Under the pieces are notes generated by a model. The model made no database searches. It was not told the origin of the DNA and was given only the letters and a program-made list of their open reading frames with translations. DNA of 27,915 nucleotides, from NCBI GenBank assembly GCA_002373555.1, contig DFKM01000243.1, forward strand, positions 1 to 27,915, written 5' to 3'. A program made the position numbers and the translations under genes. The stretch comes from Lachnospiraceae bacterium UBA3645 (GTDB lineage: Bacteria; Bacillota; Clostridia; Lachnospirales; Lachnospiraceae). Below are positions 8,937-16,939 of this stretch, piece after piece (the stretch's first letter is position 1; each line of letters opens with the position of its first letter).

Positions 8937-9905
8937 TTATCTCTTTCCTTTATCATATGCCTCGCCGGCTGCCTTCGGCGGGTGATTTCTCTTCGAGAAG
9001 AACACCAGCAGGATCAGCGTGAGGATATAAGGGATCATCATGAACAGATCCGTATAGATCGATGCCAGTCCCATCCGGATGCAGAGCTGGTTCCCGCCGG
9101 CTTTCGCCAGTCCGAAGAACAGGCAGACGAAGAAGGTGGGAATGATGTTCCAGTTGCCGAAGATCATGGCTGCGATGGCAAGATAGCCGTAGCCCAGATA
9201 GATGCTCGGGGAGAACATCGACAGGATCGAATACGCGAAGCACATGCCGCCGAATCCGGACAGACCGCCGGAGATCATGACGGAGATGAATCGGGTCTTC
9301 GCAACATCGCCGCCGGCCGCATCGACCGCCTGGGGATTCTCACCGCAGGCACGCAGCCGCATGCCGAACTTCGACTTGTACATCAGGTACCACATGAAGA
9401 CCGCGAGCACCAGAATGATCACTTCAAACGGATACACATTCGTGAAGACCGCACCGATCACCGGGATGCTGCTGATGCCCGGCACCGTGAAGCGGCTGGA
9501 GACGCCGAGCGTGAACTTGTTCGAAGCGTTTCCGTACAGCACGCCGCTGATCTGGGAGGTCAGGAAGGTGGTCAGCGCGACCGCCAGGATGTTGATGACA
9601 ACGCCGCTGATGACCTGGTCCGCACGGAATTTGATGCACAGAAGCGCATGCAGAATCGCGTAAACGGCGCCGCCGATGAACGCTGTGATCATCGCCAGAT
9701 ACAGGATCGTCTGATCGCCGAGCGAAGTGTTCAGAGAAAGCAGGGTGGCAAGGACAGCGCCGCAGAAAGCGCCGAAACCCTGGAAGCCTTCCACCGCCAG
9801 GTTGGTGATGCCGCTCTTTTCGGAATAGATGGCGCCGACCGCCATGATGAACAGCGGAATGCCGAAGGCCAGTCCGTCAATGATCATATTATTGATATAA
9901 TTCAT
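8937..9905 (-). CDS. ABC transporter permease, BMP/nucleoside type (NupQ/YufQ-like)
   Basis: This 322-residue integral membrane protein of the BPD_transp_2 permease family has about eight to nine hydrophobic segments. It starts with FGIPLFIMAVGAIYSEKSG, the usual N-terminal pattern of the second permease of BMP-type importers, and has the conserved GENPQAVDAAGGD cytoplasmic loop that contacts the ATPase. It forms the membrane channel with the upstream permease. Its ATG overlaps the stop of that gene by 4 bases (ATGA), showing translational coupling. It is the last gene of the operon; the terminator at 8896-8924 follows. Nucleoside specificity is inferred from the family (for example the B. 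subtilis guanosine importer), not from residues seen here. Confidence 0.9.
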   Translation of the reverse strand: MNYINNMIIDGLAFGIPLFIMAVGAIYSEKSGITNLAVEGFQGFGAFCGAVLATLLSLNTSLGDQTILYLAMITAFIGGAVYAILHALLCIKFRADQVISGVVINILAVALTTFLTSQISGVLYGNASNKFTLGVSSRFTVPGISSIPVIGAVFTNVYPFEVIILVLAVFMWYLMYKSKFGMRLRACGENPQAVDAAGGDVAKTRFISVMISGGLSGFGGMCFAYSILSMFSPSIYLGYGYLAIAAMIFGNWNIIPTFFVCLFFGLAKAGGNQLCIRMGLASIYTDLFMMIPYILTLILLVFFSKRNHPPKAAGEAYDKGKR

Positions 9906-11149
9906 TTGCCGGCACCTCCTTTCTTCTTCGCGGCATCGTCCGCAGGTGCGTCAGAAACGGAACCGATCGGTTTGCCGTCTTTCTGTGCTGCAAAACGTAC
10001 GTCAATGGTATCGGACATCCGGTCGAGATAGGACTTGGCCACGAACCGGAAGAATCCGCCGCAGGCAGAGAACAGCAGCAGGATGCCGGTGATAACGGAA
10101 GCGATCTCCTTGGCCACGCCGAGCGTAGAGCTCATATAGTTGCTTCCGTTCTGGAAGATCGTGATGAGCATCGATGCGAAAATCGCGCCGATCGGGCTCG
10201 AGTTTCCGAGAAGCGCCGTAGCGATGGCGTCATAGCCCATGCCCGCAAGCGTCTTCGGCAGGATCTGGTTCGTGTAGCCGAGATAGTAAGTCACGCCTGC
10301 CAGTCCGGCGAGCATGCCGGAGATCATCATGGAGAAGACGATCTGTTTTCCGACGTTGATGCCGGCGTAGCGCGCCGCGTTCCTGTTTGAACCGACCGCA
10401 CGCAGCTCAAAGCCGAACACGGTCTTCTCGAAAATAAAGTGTACGATGAATGCGACCACGACCGCAACGATAATGCCCAGCGGGATATTGCAGTAAAAAC
10501 CGCCGATCAGCACCTTCGTCAGCGTCAGCCGGGAGGCCGCCGAAACAGTCTTCGATGCACGGCTGATCGGATCGACGAACTTCGAATTGATGAAGAAGCC
10601 GGTCAGATAGCTGATGATATAGTTGATCATGATCGTGGATACGACTTCATGAATGTTGAACTGATATTTCAGAAAACCGACGAAAGCGCCCAGGAGTCCG
10701 CCGACGATCAGACCGATCAGGATGACGGCCGGTCTGGCGATCCAGGGAGAAAGCTCCTTCATATAGCCGACCGTGATCGTGGCGACGAAGCCCGAGAGCA
10801 GCATCTGGCCCGCGATGCCGATGTTGAAAAGGCCGCAGCGGTACGCGAAGATGAAGGCCAGGGACGCCAGCAGCATCGGTGCCATGACATTCAGGAACTG
10901 GAAGAAGTCCGAGAGCATGCCGGCGCCGGCGCCGTAGCTGGTCTTCATGGCCATGCCGTTGCCTGCCAGAAAGCTCATGAAGGCTGTCAGGGGATTTTTG
11001 CCGAGGACCAGCAGAAATACCGAGGAGACGATCAGCATAAGGACGATGCAGAACAGCGATACCGTAAACCCGGAGAAACGCTCATGTGTCAGGAACCGGG
11101 CCAGGGAAGCCGCAAAGCCTTTCTGTTTTACCTGCTTTTCATTTTTCAT
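9902..11149 (-). CDS. ABC transporter permease, BMP/nucleoside type (NupP/YufP-like)
   Basis: This 415-residue membrane permease is the longer of the two in the operon. A cytoplasmic N-terminus leads into a first helix near residues 27-50. A large loop follows (NPLTAFMSFLAGNG), then about eight more helices and the coupling loop FELRAVGSNRNAARYAGINV near the middle. A charged tail (residues about 385-415) ends in Lys/Gly-rich sequence. The ATG overlaps the ATPase stop by 4 bases and the stop overlaps the next permease start by 4 bases, so the three genes are tightly coupled. The product should pair with the second permease and the double-ATPase to import ligands delivered by the lipoprotein encoded upstream. 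Confidence 0.9.
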   Translation of the reverse strand: MKNEKQVKQKGFAASLARFLTHERFSGFTVSLFCIVLMLIVSSVFLLVLGKNPLTAFMSFLAGNGMAMKTSYGAGAGMLSDFFQFLNVMAPMLLASLAFIFAYRCGLFNIGIAGQMLLSGFVATITVGYMKELSPWIARPAVILIGLIVGGLLGAFVGFLKYQFNIHEVVSTIMINYIISYLTGFFINSKFVDPISRASKTVSAASRLTLTKVLIGGFYCNIPLGIIVAVVVAFIVHFIFEKTVFGFELRAVGSNRNAARYAGINVGKQIVFSMMISGMLAGLAGVTYYLGYTNQILPKTLAGMGYDAIATALLGNSSPIGAIFASMLITIFQNGSNYMSSTLGVAKEIASVITGILLLFSACGGFFRFVAKSYLDRMSDTIDVRFAAQKDGKPIGSVSDAPADDAAKKKGGAGK

Positions 11150-12690
11150 GCTTCCGTCACCCCCATCATGTATCTGCCGACATCCTGGGATGTCAGTGCA
11201 GCTGCGTCCGCGATCTTCAGGAGCTGTCCGTTGTAGATGACGCCGATGGTATCGGCCAGGCCCATGACCTCCTCCAGCTCCAGAGAGATCAGAAGGATCG
11301 CAGCGCCCCGGTCGCGCTCCGCGATGATCTGCTTGTGGATATTCTCGATGGCACCCATATCCAGGCCTCTGGTCGGCTGCACGAAGATGATCAGGGGTGT
11401 ATGCTCCTCGATCTCACGGCCGACAATGGCTTTCTGCTGGTTGCCGCCGCTCATGGAACGCATGATGGTCTTCGCACCCTGGCCGCTCCGGATATCGTAT
11501 TCCTCGATCAGAACGGATGCATACTGCTCGGATTCCTGGAAGTTGAAGATGCCGTTTTTCGAAAACGGTTCCTTATAATATCTGCGGATCGCAAGGTTGT
11601 CCCGCAGGCTGAAGTCCTGAAAGACGCCGAACGTCTGCCTGTCCTCGGGAATGTATCCGATGCCCGTTTCGGTGCGTCTGCGGATGGATTCATGCGTGAT
11701 GTCCTTCCCGCAGAGCGTAACGGTTCCGCTCTCGATCGGATCCAGCCCTGTGATGGCATCTGCCAGCTCCACCTGTCCGTTTCCGGAAACGCCGGCGATC
11801 GCGAAGATCTCTCCCGCGCGGATCTCGAAGGACACATCCTTGACGACCTGGACCTTCTCCTCATTGCGTACACACATGTTCCTGACGGAAAGAACGGTCT
11901 CGCCGTAATGCGCGGGCGACTTTTCCGCCTTCAGCGCAACGGTACGGCCGACCATCATGTTCGCCATATCCTGCGTGGAAGTGGTCTTCACATCCAGCAC
12001 ATCGATCAGTGCGCCGCGCCGCAGGATCGCGCATCGGTCGGCGATCTTCTTGATCTCCTCGATCTTGTGCGTGATCAGGATAATCGTCTTGCCGCCGCGC
12101 CGCAGATCTTCCATGATCTTTAAGAGATATTCGACTTCCTGCGGCGTCAGGATGGACGTCGGCTCGTCGAAGATCAGGATCTCAGCTTCCCGGTAGAGCA
12201 TCTTCATGATCTCCACGCGCTGGCGGATCGAAACATTGATGTCGGAGATCAGCGCTGTGGGATCGACCTCCAGCCCGTATTCCTTCGAAAGCGCCCGGAT
12301 CTTCTCATTCGCTTCCTTCATGTCCACATACGGGATGAAGCCGAGCGCTTTCTTCACCGGCTCGATCCCGAGCACGATGTTTTCACCGACTGTGTAGTTG
12401 TCGACCAGCTTGAAGTGCTGATGGACCATGCCGATGTTCCTGGCCGCTGCTTCGGAAGGCGATTTGAATTCGACTTTCTCCCCGCGAATATAGATCTCGC
12501 CGCGATCCGGTTCATACAGGCCGTACAGCATGCTCATCAGGGTGGACTTTCCGGCGCCGTTTTCACCGAGCAGCGCGTAAATCTCGCCCTTCCTGACCTG
12601 GATGGTCACATCATCATTCGCGATGATGCCGGGGAAACGCTTCGTGATATGCCGCATTTCCACAATATATTCTTCGTTTTGTGTTCCCAT
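11146..12690 (-). CDS. Sugar/nucleoside ABC transporter ATPase, two fused NBDs (NupO/YufO-like)
   Basis: This 514-residue protein has two ABC domains like RbsA/MglA. The first NBD has Walker A GENGAGKST, Walker B ILIFDEPTSILTPQE and a degenerate signature (VSIRQRVEI instead of LSGGQ). The second has a degenerate Walker A (GVSGNGQVEL) but an intact signature MSGGNQQK and QPTRGLD. One degenerate half in each domain is normal for this family. The ATG at 12690 is used because GGAGAAGG directly precedes it; the frame is open to 12744, but that stretch lies in the terminator hairpin. It powers the importer formed by the two permeases that follow with 4-base overlaps. A terminator at 12708-12741 separates it from the binding-protein gene. 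Confidence 0.93.
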   Translation of the reverse strand: MGTQNEEYIVEMRHITKRFPGIIANDDVTIQVRKGEIYALLGENGAGKSTLMSMLYGLYEPDRGEIYIRGEKVEFKSPSEAAARNIGMVHQHFKLVDNYTVGENIVLGIEPVKKALGFIPYVDMKEANEKIRALSKEYGLEVDPTALISDINVSIRQRVEIMKMLYREAEILIFDEPTSILTPQEVEYLLKIMEDLRRGGKTIILITHKIEEIKKIADRCAILRRGALIDVLDVKTTSTQDMANMMVGRTVALKAEKSPAHYGETVLSVRNMCVRNEEKVQVVKDVSFEIRAGEIFAIAGVSGNGQVELADAITGLDPIESGTVTLCGKDITHESIRRRTETGIGYIPEDRQTFGVFQDFSLRDNLAIRRYYKEPFSKNGIFNFQESEQYASVLIEEYDIRSGQGAKTIMRSMSGGNQQKAIVGREIEEHTPLIIFVQPTRGLDMGAIENIHKQIIAERDRGAAILLISLELEEVMGLADTIGVIYNGQLLKIADAAALTSQDVGRYMMGVTEA

Positions 12691-12707
12691 ACCTTCTCCA
12701 GTTCTGA

Positions 12708-12741
12708 AAAAAAGGCCGGCCAAACAGAAGATGGCCGGCCT
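12708..12741 (-). terminator. Intergenic terminator/attenuator between binding-protein and ATPase genes
   Basis: AGGCCGGCC (12713-12721) and GGCCGGCCT (12733-12741) form a 9-bp perfect stem with an 11-base loop. On the minus strand it is followed by a T run from 12712 to 12706. It lies 20 bases after the lipoprotein gene stop and 18 before the ATPase start, so it probably lowers transporter expression relative to the binding protein. Confidence 0.88.
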
Positions 12742-12760
12742 CATGCCTGTTTAAGTCTGA

Positions 12761-14008
12761 TTACTCAAGTCCCGGGAAGTTGTCCGGAAGATAACCGTTG
12801 AAGTTTGAAGGAGGAACGATCTCGCCGGCCTTCATCTTCTCATAAGCTTCGGTCATCTTCGCGATGGCATCCTCAGAGAGCTGCTGACGGCCTTCTGCGG
12901 ATACGAAACCGGTGGAATCGGTCGTGCAGTCAAGTATGTCGTCTCTGCCTTCGAAGGTTCCGTCATAGATGGCGTTCAGCTGCTTGGTCACGTTGATGTC
13001 CATTCCTTTGAGAACGGAAGTCAGAACGATATTGGAATCGCCGTTCGCGCCGTCGTCATACTGATCAACATCGCAGCCGATGACATACACGCCGCCTTTT
13101 TCCTTCGCGGAAGTGAAGCATCCGAATCCGGATGTTCCGCATGCAGGGAAGAGAACGTCAACGCCCTCAGCGAACAGAGCGTCGGCTACGACCTTGCCCT
13201 GCGCCTGATCTGCAAAGTCACCGGTGTAGTTGCCGCCCACGGCAGTGCCGAGTCCCTCTACGGGAACAGCAGCTTCGCCGGCGAAGGAAGCGATCTCGAC
13301 GCACTCTGCGGTGGTGCCGTATTTCGCATTTGCATAGTTCACGCCGGCCATGAAGCCGAACTGATAGTTAACATTGGAAGGGAAGGCGATGCCGTTGACA
13401 ACCGCGACTTTGCCGGAAGTGGTGGAAAGCGCGGCGGCCAGACCGGCCAGGAAACCGGATTCCTGCTCCAGGAAGGTCATGGTGTAGACATTCGGAAGTC
13501 CCTCTAAGGCGTTTCCTTCGGAATCGGTGATGGTGGCGTCAACAACGATGAAGTACTTGTCCGTATTTGCCTGGGCGATGTCGCCGATGGCAGCGAAGTT
13601 GAAGCCGGGCAGAACAAGGACATCGTAATCACCTACAAGAGCGCCGACGGTGTCGATGACCTTGGAGAGATCAGATTCCTTGACGTCCGTTACGGTGCAG
13701 TCCGGATGATCGGCGATGAAGGCCTTGATGCCGTCATAGCAGTTCTCGTTGAAGTTGCCGTCGTCCACGCCGGATGTGGTGATGATGCCGATCTTCAGGC
13801 CGGCAGCTTCCTCCGCAGCGGCGGTGACATCCTCGGCAGCCTCGGTCTCTGCAGGAGCAGCTTCTTCAGCAGCTTCCGTTTCTACTGCAGCAGCCTCTGT
13901 TTCAGCAGCTTCAGTCTCGGTTACAGGATTGCCTCCGCATGCAGCCAGGCTCAGGACCATGGCGAATGCAAGAAGGAGGCTTACGATACCACGTACTTTT
14001 TTACTCAT
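12761..14008 (-). CDS. BMP-family substrate-binding lipoprotein (nucleoside importer)
   Basis: This is the 415-residue extracellular receptor of the importer (Bmp/PnrA family). A signal peptide ends in the lipobox LAAC near residue 23, so the protein is lipid-anchored outside the membrane. Residues 25-70 are a low-complexity Ala/Glu/Thr tether. The binding domain starts at LKIGIITTSGVDDGNFN, which contains the family's DDGxFN element, and continues through VLVLPGFNF, FLEQESGFLAGLAA and ACGTSGFGCF. The final part YEKMKAGEIVPPSNFNGYLP is also family-like. The ribosome site AGGAGG is strong. It is the first gene of the operon, ahead of an internal terminator, so it should be the most abundant product. 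Ligand identity (purine nucleosides versus others) is inferred from the family. Confidence 0.93.
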   Translation of the reverse strand: MSKKVRGIVSLLLAFAMVLSLAACGGNPVTETEAAETEAAAVETEAAEEAAPAETEAAEDVTAAAEEAAGLKIGIITTSGVDDGNFNENCYDGIKAFIADHPDCTVTDVKESDLSKVIDTVGALVGDYDVLVLPGFNFAAIGDIAQANTDKYFIVVDATITDSEGNALEGLPNVYTMTFLEQESGFLAGLAAALSTTSGKVAVVNGIAFPSNVNYQFGFMAGVNYANAKYGTTAECVEIASFAGEAAVPVEGLGTAVGGNYTGDFADQAQGKVVADALFAEGVDVLFPACGTSGFGCFTSAKEKGGVYVIGCDVDQYDDGANGDSNIVLTSVLKGMDINVTKQLNAIYDGTFEGRDDILDCTTDSTGFVSAEGRQQLSEDAIAKMTEAYEKMKAGEIVPPSNFNGYLPDNFPGLE

Positions 14009-14030
14009 GGGATCCTCCTTTTCATATTGA

Positions 14031-14069
14031 CGGACAGGTAGATCTGTCCGAAATCACCGGATTATTGTA
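14031..14069 (-). promoter_or_regulatory. Promoter -10 and downstream palindrome of the importer operon
   Basis: On the minus strand TACAAT (14069-14064) is a good -10 box. The -35 region is weak (TTTTCC, 14092-14087, 17-base spacing). Immediately downstream of the expected start site, CGGACAG and CTGTCCG (14031-14037 and 14044-14050) form a 7-bp inverted repeat with a 6-base spacer. This is either an operator or a 5' mRNA hairpin. Confidence 0.5.
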
Positions 14070-14107
14070 GCACTATTTTTACATAAGGAAAAGAGGAAAT
14101 TGAAAAT

Positions 14108-14149
14108 TAACACCGGGGACGGTCTTTTTTGTTTCCGTCCCCGGTGTTT
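14108..14149 (-). terminator. Intrinsic terminator of the clostripain-like gene
   Basis: CACCGGGGACGG (14111-14122) pairs perfectly with CCGTCCCCGGTG (14135-14146). On the minus strand it is followed by TTAATTTTC, 10 bases after the stop codon. Confidence 0.85.
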
Positions 14150-14156
14150 TCCGATG

Positions 14157-16649
14157 TTACTGCGCCGGTCTGTCGACCGCGTCGGTCCAGTAGCTCTGGT
14201 TGTAGATGTCGGTAAAGCGGTACATCAGCTTTACGGCGCCGTCGCCGACGCTGACATTCCGGATCACGGGCTCGCCTTCAAGCGTCATCGTCTCACCGAT
14301 ATAGTAGTTGTCGATATATTCGCCGTCATAGCTGTAGTAATCACACAGGAAATCCAGCGTATCGCCGTCGCCCACGGAGATCAGATCCTTGGCAAGCGTC
14401 AGGTTCTCGTCTTCGTTGTAAACGGTCCTTGCGCCGGCGATGTAGCCGTCCGGGTTCTCGGAATCGAAGGTGATCATCAGCCTGACTTCCTCGCCGTTCA
14501 AGAGCGCGGGCACATAACCGGTGATGGTGTAATTGTCCTGGTCGCCCATGGTGCTTTCGTGATAGTAGGCAACGACCTGGCCGTTGATCGAAAGCCATGT
14601 GCGGCCGTCGTCGGCGACGAGATCGCCATTGTCATCGAATGTGAATACATTGTCCAGACCGAGATCCATGTAGCCGCTGCCGTCGTCATAGAACAGGTTC
14701 AGATCGAGATCGTGCACCAGCTCCCACTGGTCTTCCGGCAGATGAAGCGTCGCAGTGCCGTCGCCGGCAACATCGAACTTCAGATTCTCGCCGTTGAAGA
14801 AGTTCTCGGAGATATAGGCTGCCGTATCTTCATCCGAAAGCGCTCTGTCGGAGAAATACGCAGTATTGCCGGAGGTCAGGCCCTGGATCAGGCTCGGGTC
14901 GGACAGGAAGCTTCCGAGCAGCTGGCCGATGACATCGGCGCTGCCGCCGGAGGAGCTGCCGTAGGAACCGCCGGATGTGCTGCTGCCGGAGGAGAGACCG
15001 CCGGCCTGTCCGGTCAGGAGAGAGCCGAAGAGGGATCCCATCGGAGATCCGGTATAGCTGCCGCCGGCCGCGATCTGTCCGCTGGTCTCCAGCGAAGCGA
15101 ACTCACGGATGCAGGCCGCATATTCTTCATCCATGCCGATCTGCGAATAGGTGCTGCAGGCGGTATCGACATAGGAAGTCCGCTGGTAAGGGAAGTAGAT
15201 CGATACGCCGTAGGCATTGGTCATATTCGAAGATGTTTTGTTGTACTTGACGGCATTCTGCAGGGTCTCTGCAAGCGCTTTTCCTTCCGCCGTGCCCATC
15301 TTGAGCGCGAGATCGGTCAGGTCGACCTGGTCGATCCGGTTGCTCTGCGCAAATTCGCGGGTACTGTAGCGCGCGTTGGAAACGGCCTTGTACTCCTTCT
15401 CCGCGATCATTGAACGGATGGAGGTGGAGAAAGCGGACAGCTTTGAAGGGACGGTATAGGCGAATTCCGCAAGATCGATCAGCGACAGCGTCGTCTTCTG
15501 GCCTCTGCAGCTTCTAGCGCACGCCGCCGTGAAATCATCGATGATATTTTTGCCGATCTCGGTGGTTGGCATGGAGGTATTCTTCGAAAGCTTTGTGAGC
15601 CATTCGGTATAATACCAGCCGATGCCGGGCTCGGTTTCTTCGGAAGCGATCAGATAATCGCCGTAGTCATCAAGCATCAGCGCAGTCTCAGCCGTCGCCA
15701 TCAGGCAGGCGTCGAAGCCGATGAAATCGAATTTCACGCCGCCGGCGTTCAGAGCTTTCTTGATGCCGGCCAGATTCATGGCGCCGGCGCGTTTGTTCTT
15801 TTCGTCATATCCGTAGCCGGAGACGGAGCCGCCGCCGTGGTCCCAGAGGATCAGCTCGTAGCGGTTCGCCGGGAAATTCTTGGCGGACCATTTAATAAAG
15901 GAAGAAAGTGTTGCGGGATCGGTCATGACCTTCGCACCGTCGTCCTTTACAAGGCGCTCCAGCTGGCCGTTCCGGATGCGGTAGATCTGGTTGGTTGTAC
16001 TGCTGACGACGTTGTTCTGCCATCTGGCGCAGCCGCCGGTGTACACCAGCAGATTGATGTTGTCCGAGATCGTTGCTTTGGACATTTCCATCAGATCGGA
16101 GGTGGCCATCGAACTGCGGGATTCCAGATCGGTGCCGCACATGTAGATCATCAGGGTGATGGTATCTTTGCCGCCGCCCAGGATCTCGGTGTGCTTTGCG
16201 CGGGCACCGGAAACGACGTCTGTATCTACGGAGCTGGTATCAGCCTGCACTTGCTCGGCAGCTTCCTGCGCCGCCGCATTGCCGGTCTGCTGATTGAAAT
16301 ATTCATAGAAATCAGCCACGCCGCTGCCGGAGTTGCTGCTTGTCTCGGATGTGTGCTCGGAATAGTAGCTGCTTCCGGTATCGGATGAGCTGAGGTCGGC
16401 CGTAGAGGATGAGCTTCCGCCGCCTCCGCCGAGCAGGAAATACAGTACGGCGATAATGATGACGGGAAGGCTGACGCCCGCGCCTCTTACCATGGTGGAT
16501 TTCCCGGCGCCGCCGCCGGATCCGGGCCTTTTGTTCAGTCCGCCGGATGATCCGACCGGACCCGAACCTCTTCCTTCTCCACGTCTTGCTGCTCCCGAGC
16601 CGCCGGAAGCAACATGCTTCTGTCTGCCGACCGGTCTGTTTGGTGCCAT
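14157..16649 (-). CDS. Membrane-anchored clostripain-family (C11) cysteine protease
   Basis: This 830-residue protein has a Gly/Ser/Arg-rich cytoplasmic head (1-57), one transmembrane segment (58-74), a Ser/Gly-rich spacer and a C11 peptidase domain from about 163 (TLMIYMCGTDLESR). The catalytic pair is clear: His271 in ILWDHGGG and Cys315 in GFDACLMAT. This arrangement puts the protease outside the cell, tethered by its N-terminus. Residues about 525-590 are a second Gly/Ser-rich linker, and the last 230 residues form a beta-rich module, acidic and Tyr/Asp-rich, of unknown role. Clostripain relatives cleave after Arg or Lys and some self-process; that is family knowledge. It is divergent from the NlpC/P60 gene, with its own promoter and a leader hairpin at 16691-16728. 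Confidence 0.9.
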   Translation of the reverse strand: MAPNRPVGRQKHVASGGSGAARRGEGRGSGPVGSSGGLNKRPGSGGGAGKSTMVRGAGVSLPVIIIAVLYFLLGGGGGSSSSTADLSSSDTGSSYYSEHTSETSSNSGSGVADFYEYFNQQTGNAAAQEAAEQVQADTSSVDTDVVSGARAKHTEILGGGKDTITLMIYMCGTDLESRSSMATSDLMEMSKATISDNINLLVYTGGCARWQNNVVSSTTNQIYRIRNGQLERLVKDDGAKVMTDPATLSSFIKWSAKNFPANRYELILWDHGGGSVSGYGYDEKNKRAGAMNLAGIKKALNAGGVKFDFIGFDACLMATAETALMLDDYGDYLIASEETEPGIGWYYTEWLTKLSKNTSMPTTEIGKNIIDDFTAACARSCRGQKTTLSLIDLAEFAYTVPSKLSAFSTSIRSMIAEKEYKAVSNARYSTREFAQSNRIDQVDLTDLALKMGTAEGKALAETLQNAVKYNKTSSNMTNAYGVSIYFPYQRTSYVDTACSTYSQIGMDEEYAACIREFASLETSGQIAAGGSYTGSPMGSLFGSLLTGQAGGLSSGSSTSGGSYGSSSGGSADVIGQLLGSFLSDPSLIQGLTSGNTAYFSDRALSDEDTAAYISENFFNGENLKFDVAGDGTATLHLPEDQWELVHDLDLNLFYDDGSGYMDLGLDNVFTFDDNGDLVADDGRTWLSINGQVVAYYHESTMGDQDNYTITGYVPALLNGEEVRLMITFDSENPDGYIAGARTVYNEDENLTLAKDLISVGDGDTLDFLCDYYSYDGEYIDNYYIGETMTLEGEPVIRNVSVGDGAVKLMYRFTDIYNQSYWTDAVDRPAQ

Positions 16650-16690
16650 ATGCGTCCTCCTTCTTTCCGCCTTCTATAGATATAAAGGAA

Positions 16691-16728
16691 TGCCGGCGGT
16701 CTGCGGAAGTTCTTGCTGCAGACCGGCA
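16691..16728 (-). other. Leader hairpin upstream of the clostripain-like gene
   Basis: GGTCTGC (16698-16704) pairs with GCAGACC (16718-16724), extended by TGCC and GGCA across a bulge. It lies between the minus-strand promoter and the ribosome site (AAGGAGGA). There is no T tract, so it is not a terminator. It may stabilise the mRNA. Confidence 0.45.
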
Positions 16729-16753
16729 TTCATCTTTGCACGGATTCATGTAA

Positions 16754-16782
16754 AGTGTATCAAATTATACAGATACTGACAA
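16754..16782 (-). promoter_or_regulatory. Sigma-A-type promoter of the clostripain-like gene
   Basis: On the minus strand TTGTCA (16782-16777), 17 bases, TACACT (16759-16754). An alternative -10 box, TATAAT, overlaps the spacer. Confidence 0.65.
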
Positions 16783-16832
16783 GTGTTCACCGTTTTTTCA
16801 AAAAATGTGCCGGAATTCGCCTATCTATGGTA

Positions 16833-16861
16833 TTGCAAAGATTTTACGGCTGTGTTACACT
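16833..16861 (+). promoter_or_regulatory. Sigma-A-type promoter of the NlpC/P60 gene
   Basis: TTGCAA (16833-16838) and TACACT (16856-16861) are spaced by 17 bases, about 80 bases before the start codon. It is divergent from the clostripain promoter, only about 50 bases away. Confidence 0.65.
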
Positions 16862-16939
16862 TTCACCGACTATCGGAATAACATTATTTTACGGTGGGGA
16901 TTTTTGCAAAAAATGCCCTTCCGAAAGGAGTAATCTTTT

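Noticed and set aside
8844..10031. 395-codon plus-strand frame over the permease gene
   Set aside because: His/Asp/Arg/Gln-rich translation typical of the reverse complement of a membrane-protein gene; the permease on the minus strand is certain.
14100..15413. 437-codon plus-strand frame over the C-terminal part of the clostripain-like gene
   Set aside because: Shadow of the real gene; it begins inside the terminator hairpin and has no recognisable domain.
16500..16530. Walker A-like GGGAGKST in the N-terminus of the clostripain-like protein
   Set aside because: It lies in a Gly/Ser-rich disordered cytoplasmic head with no other ATPase motif; composition explains it.
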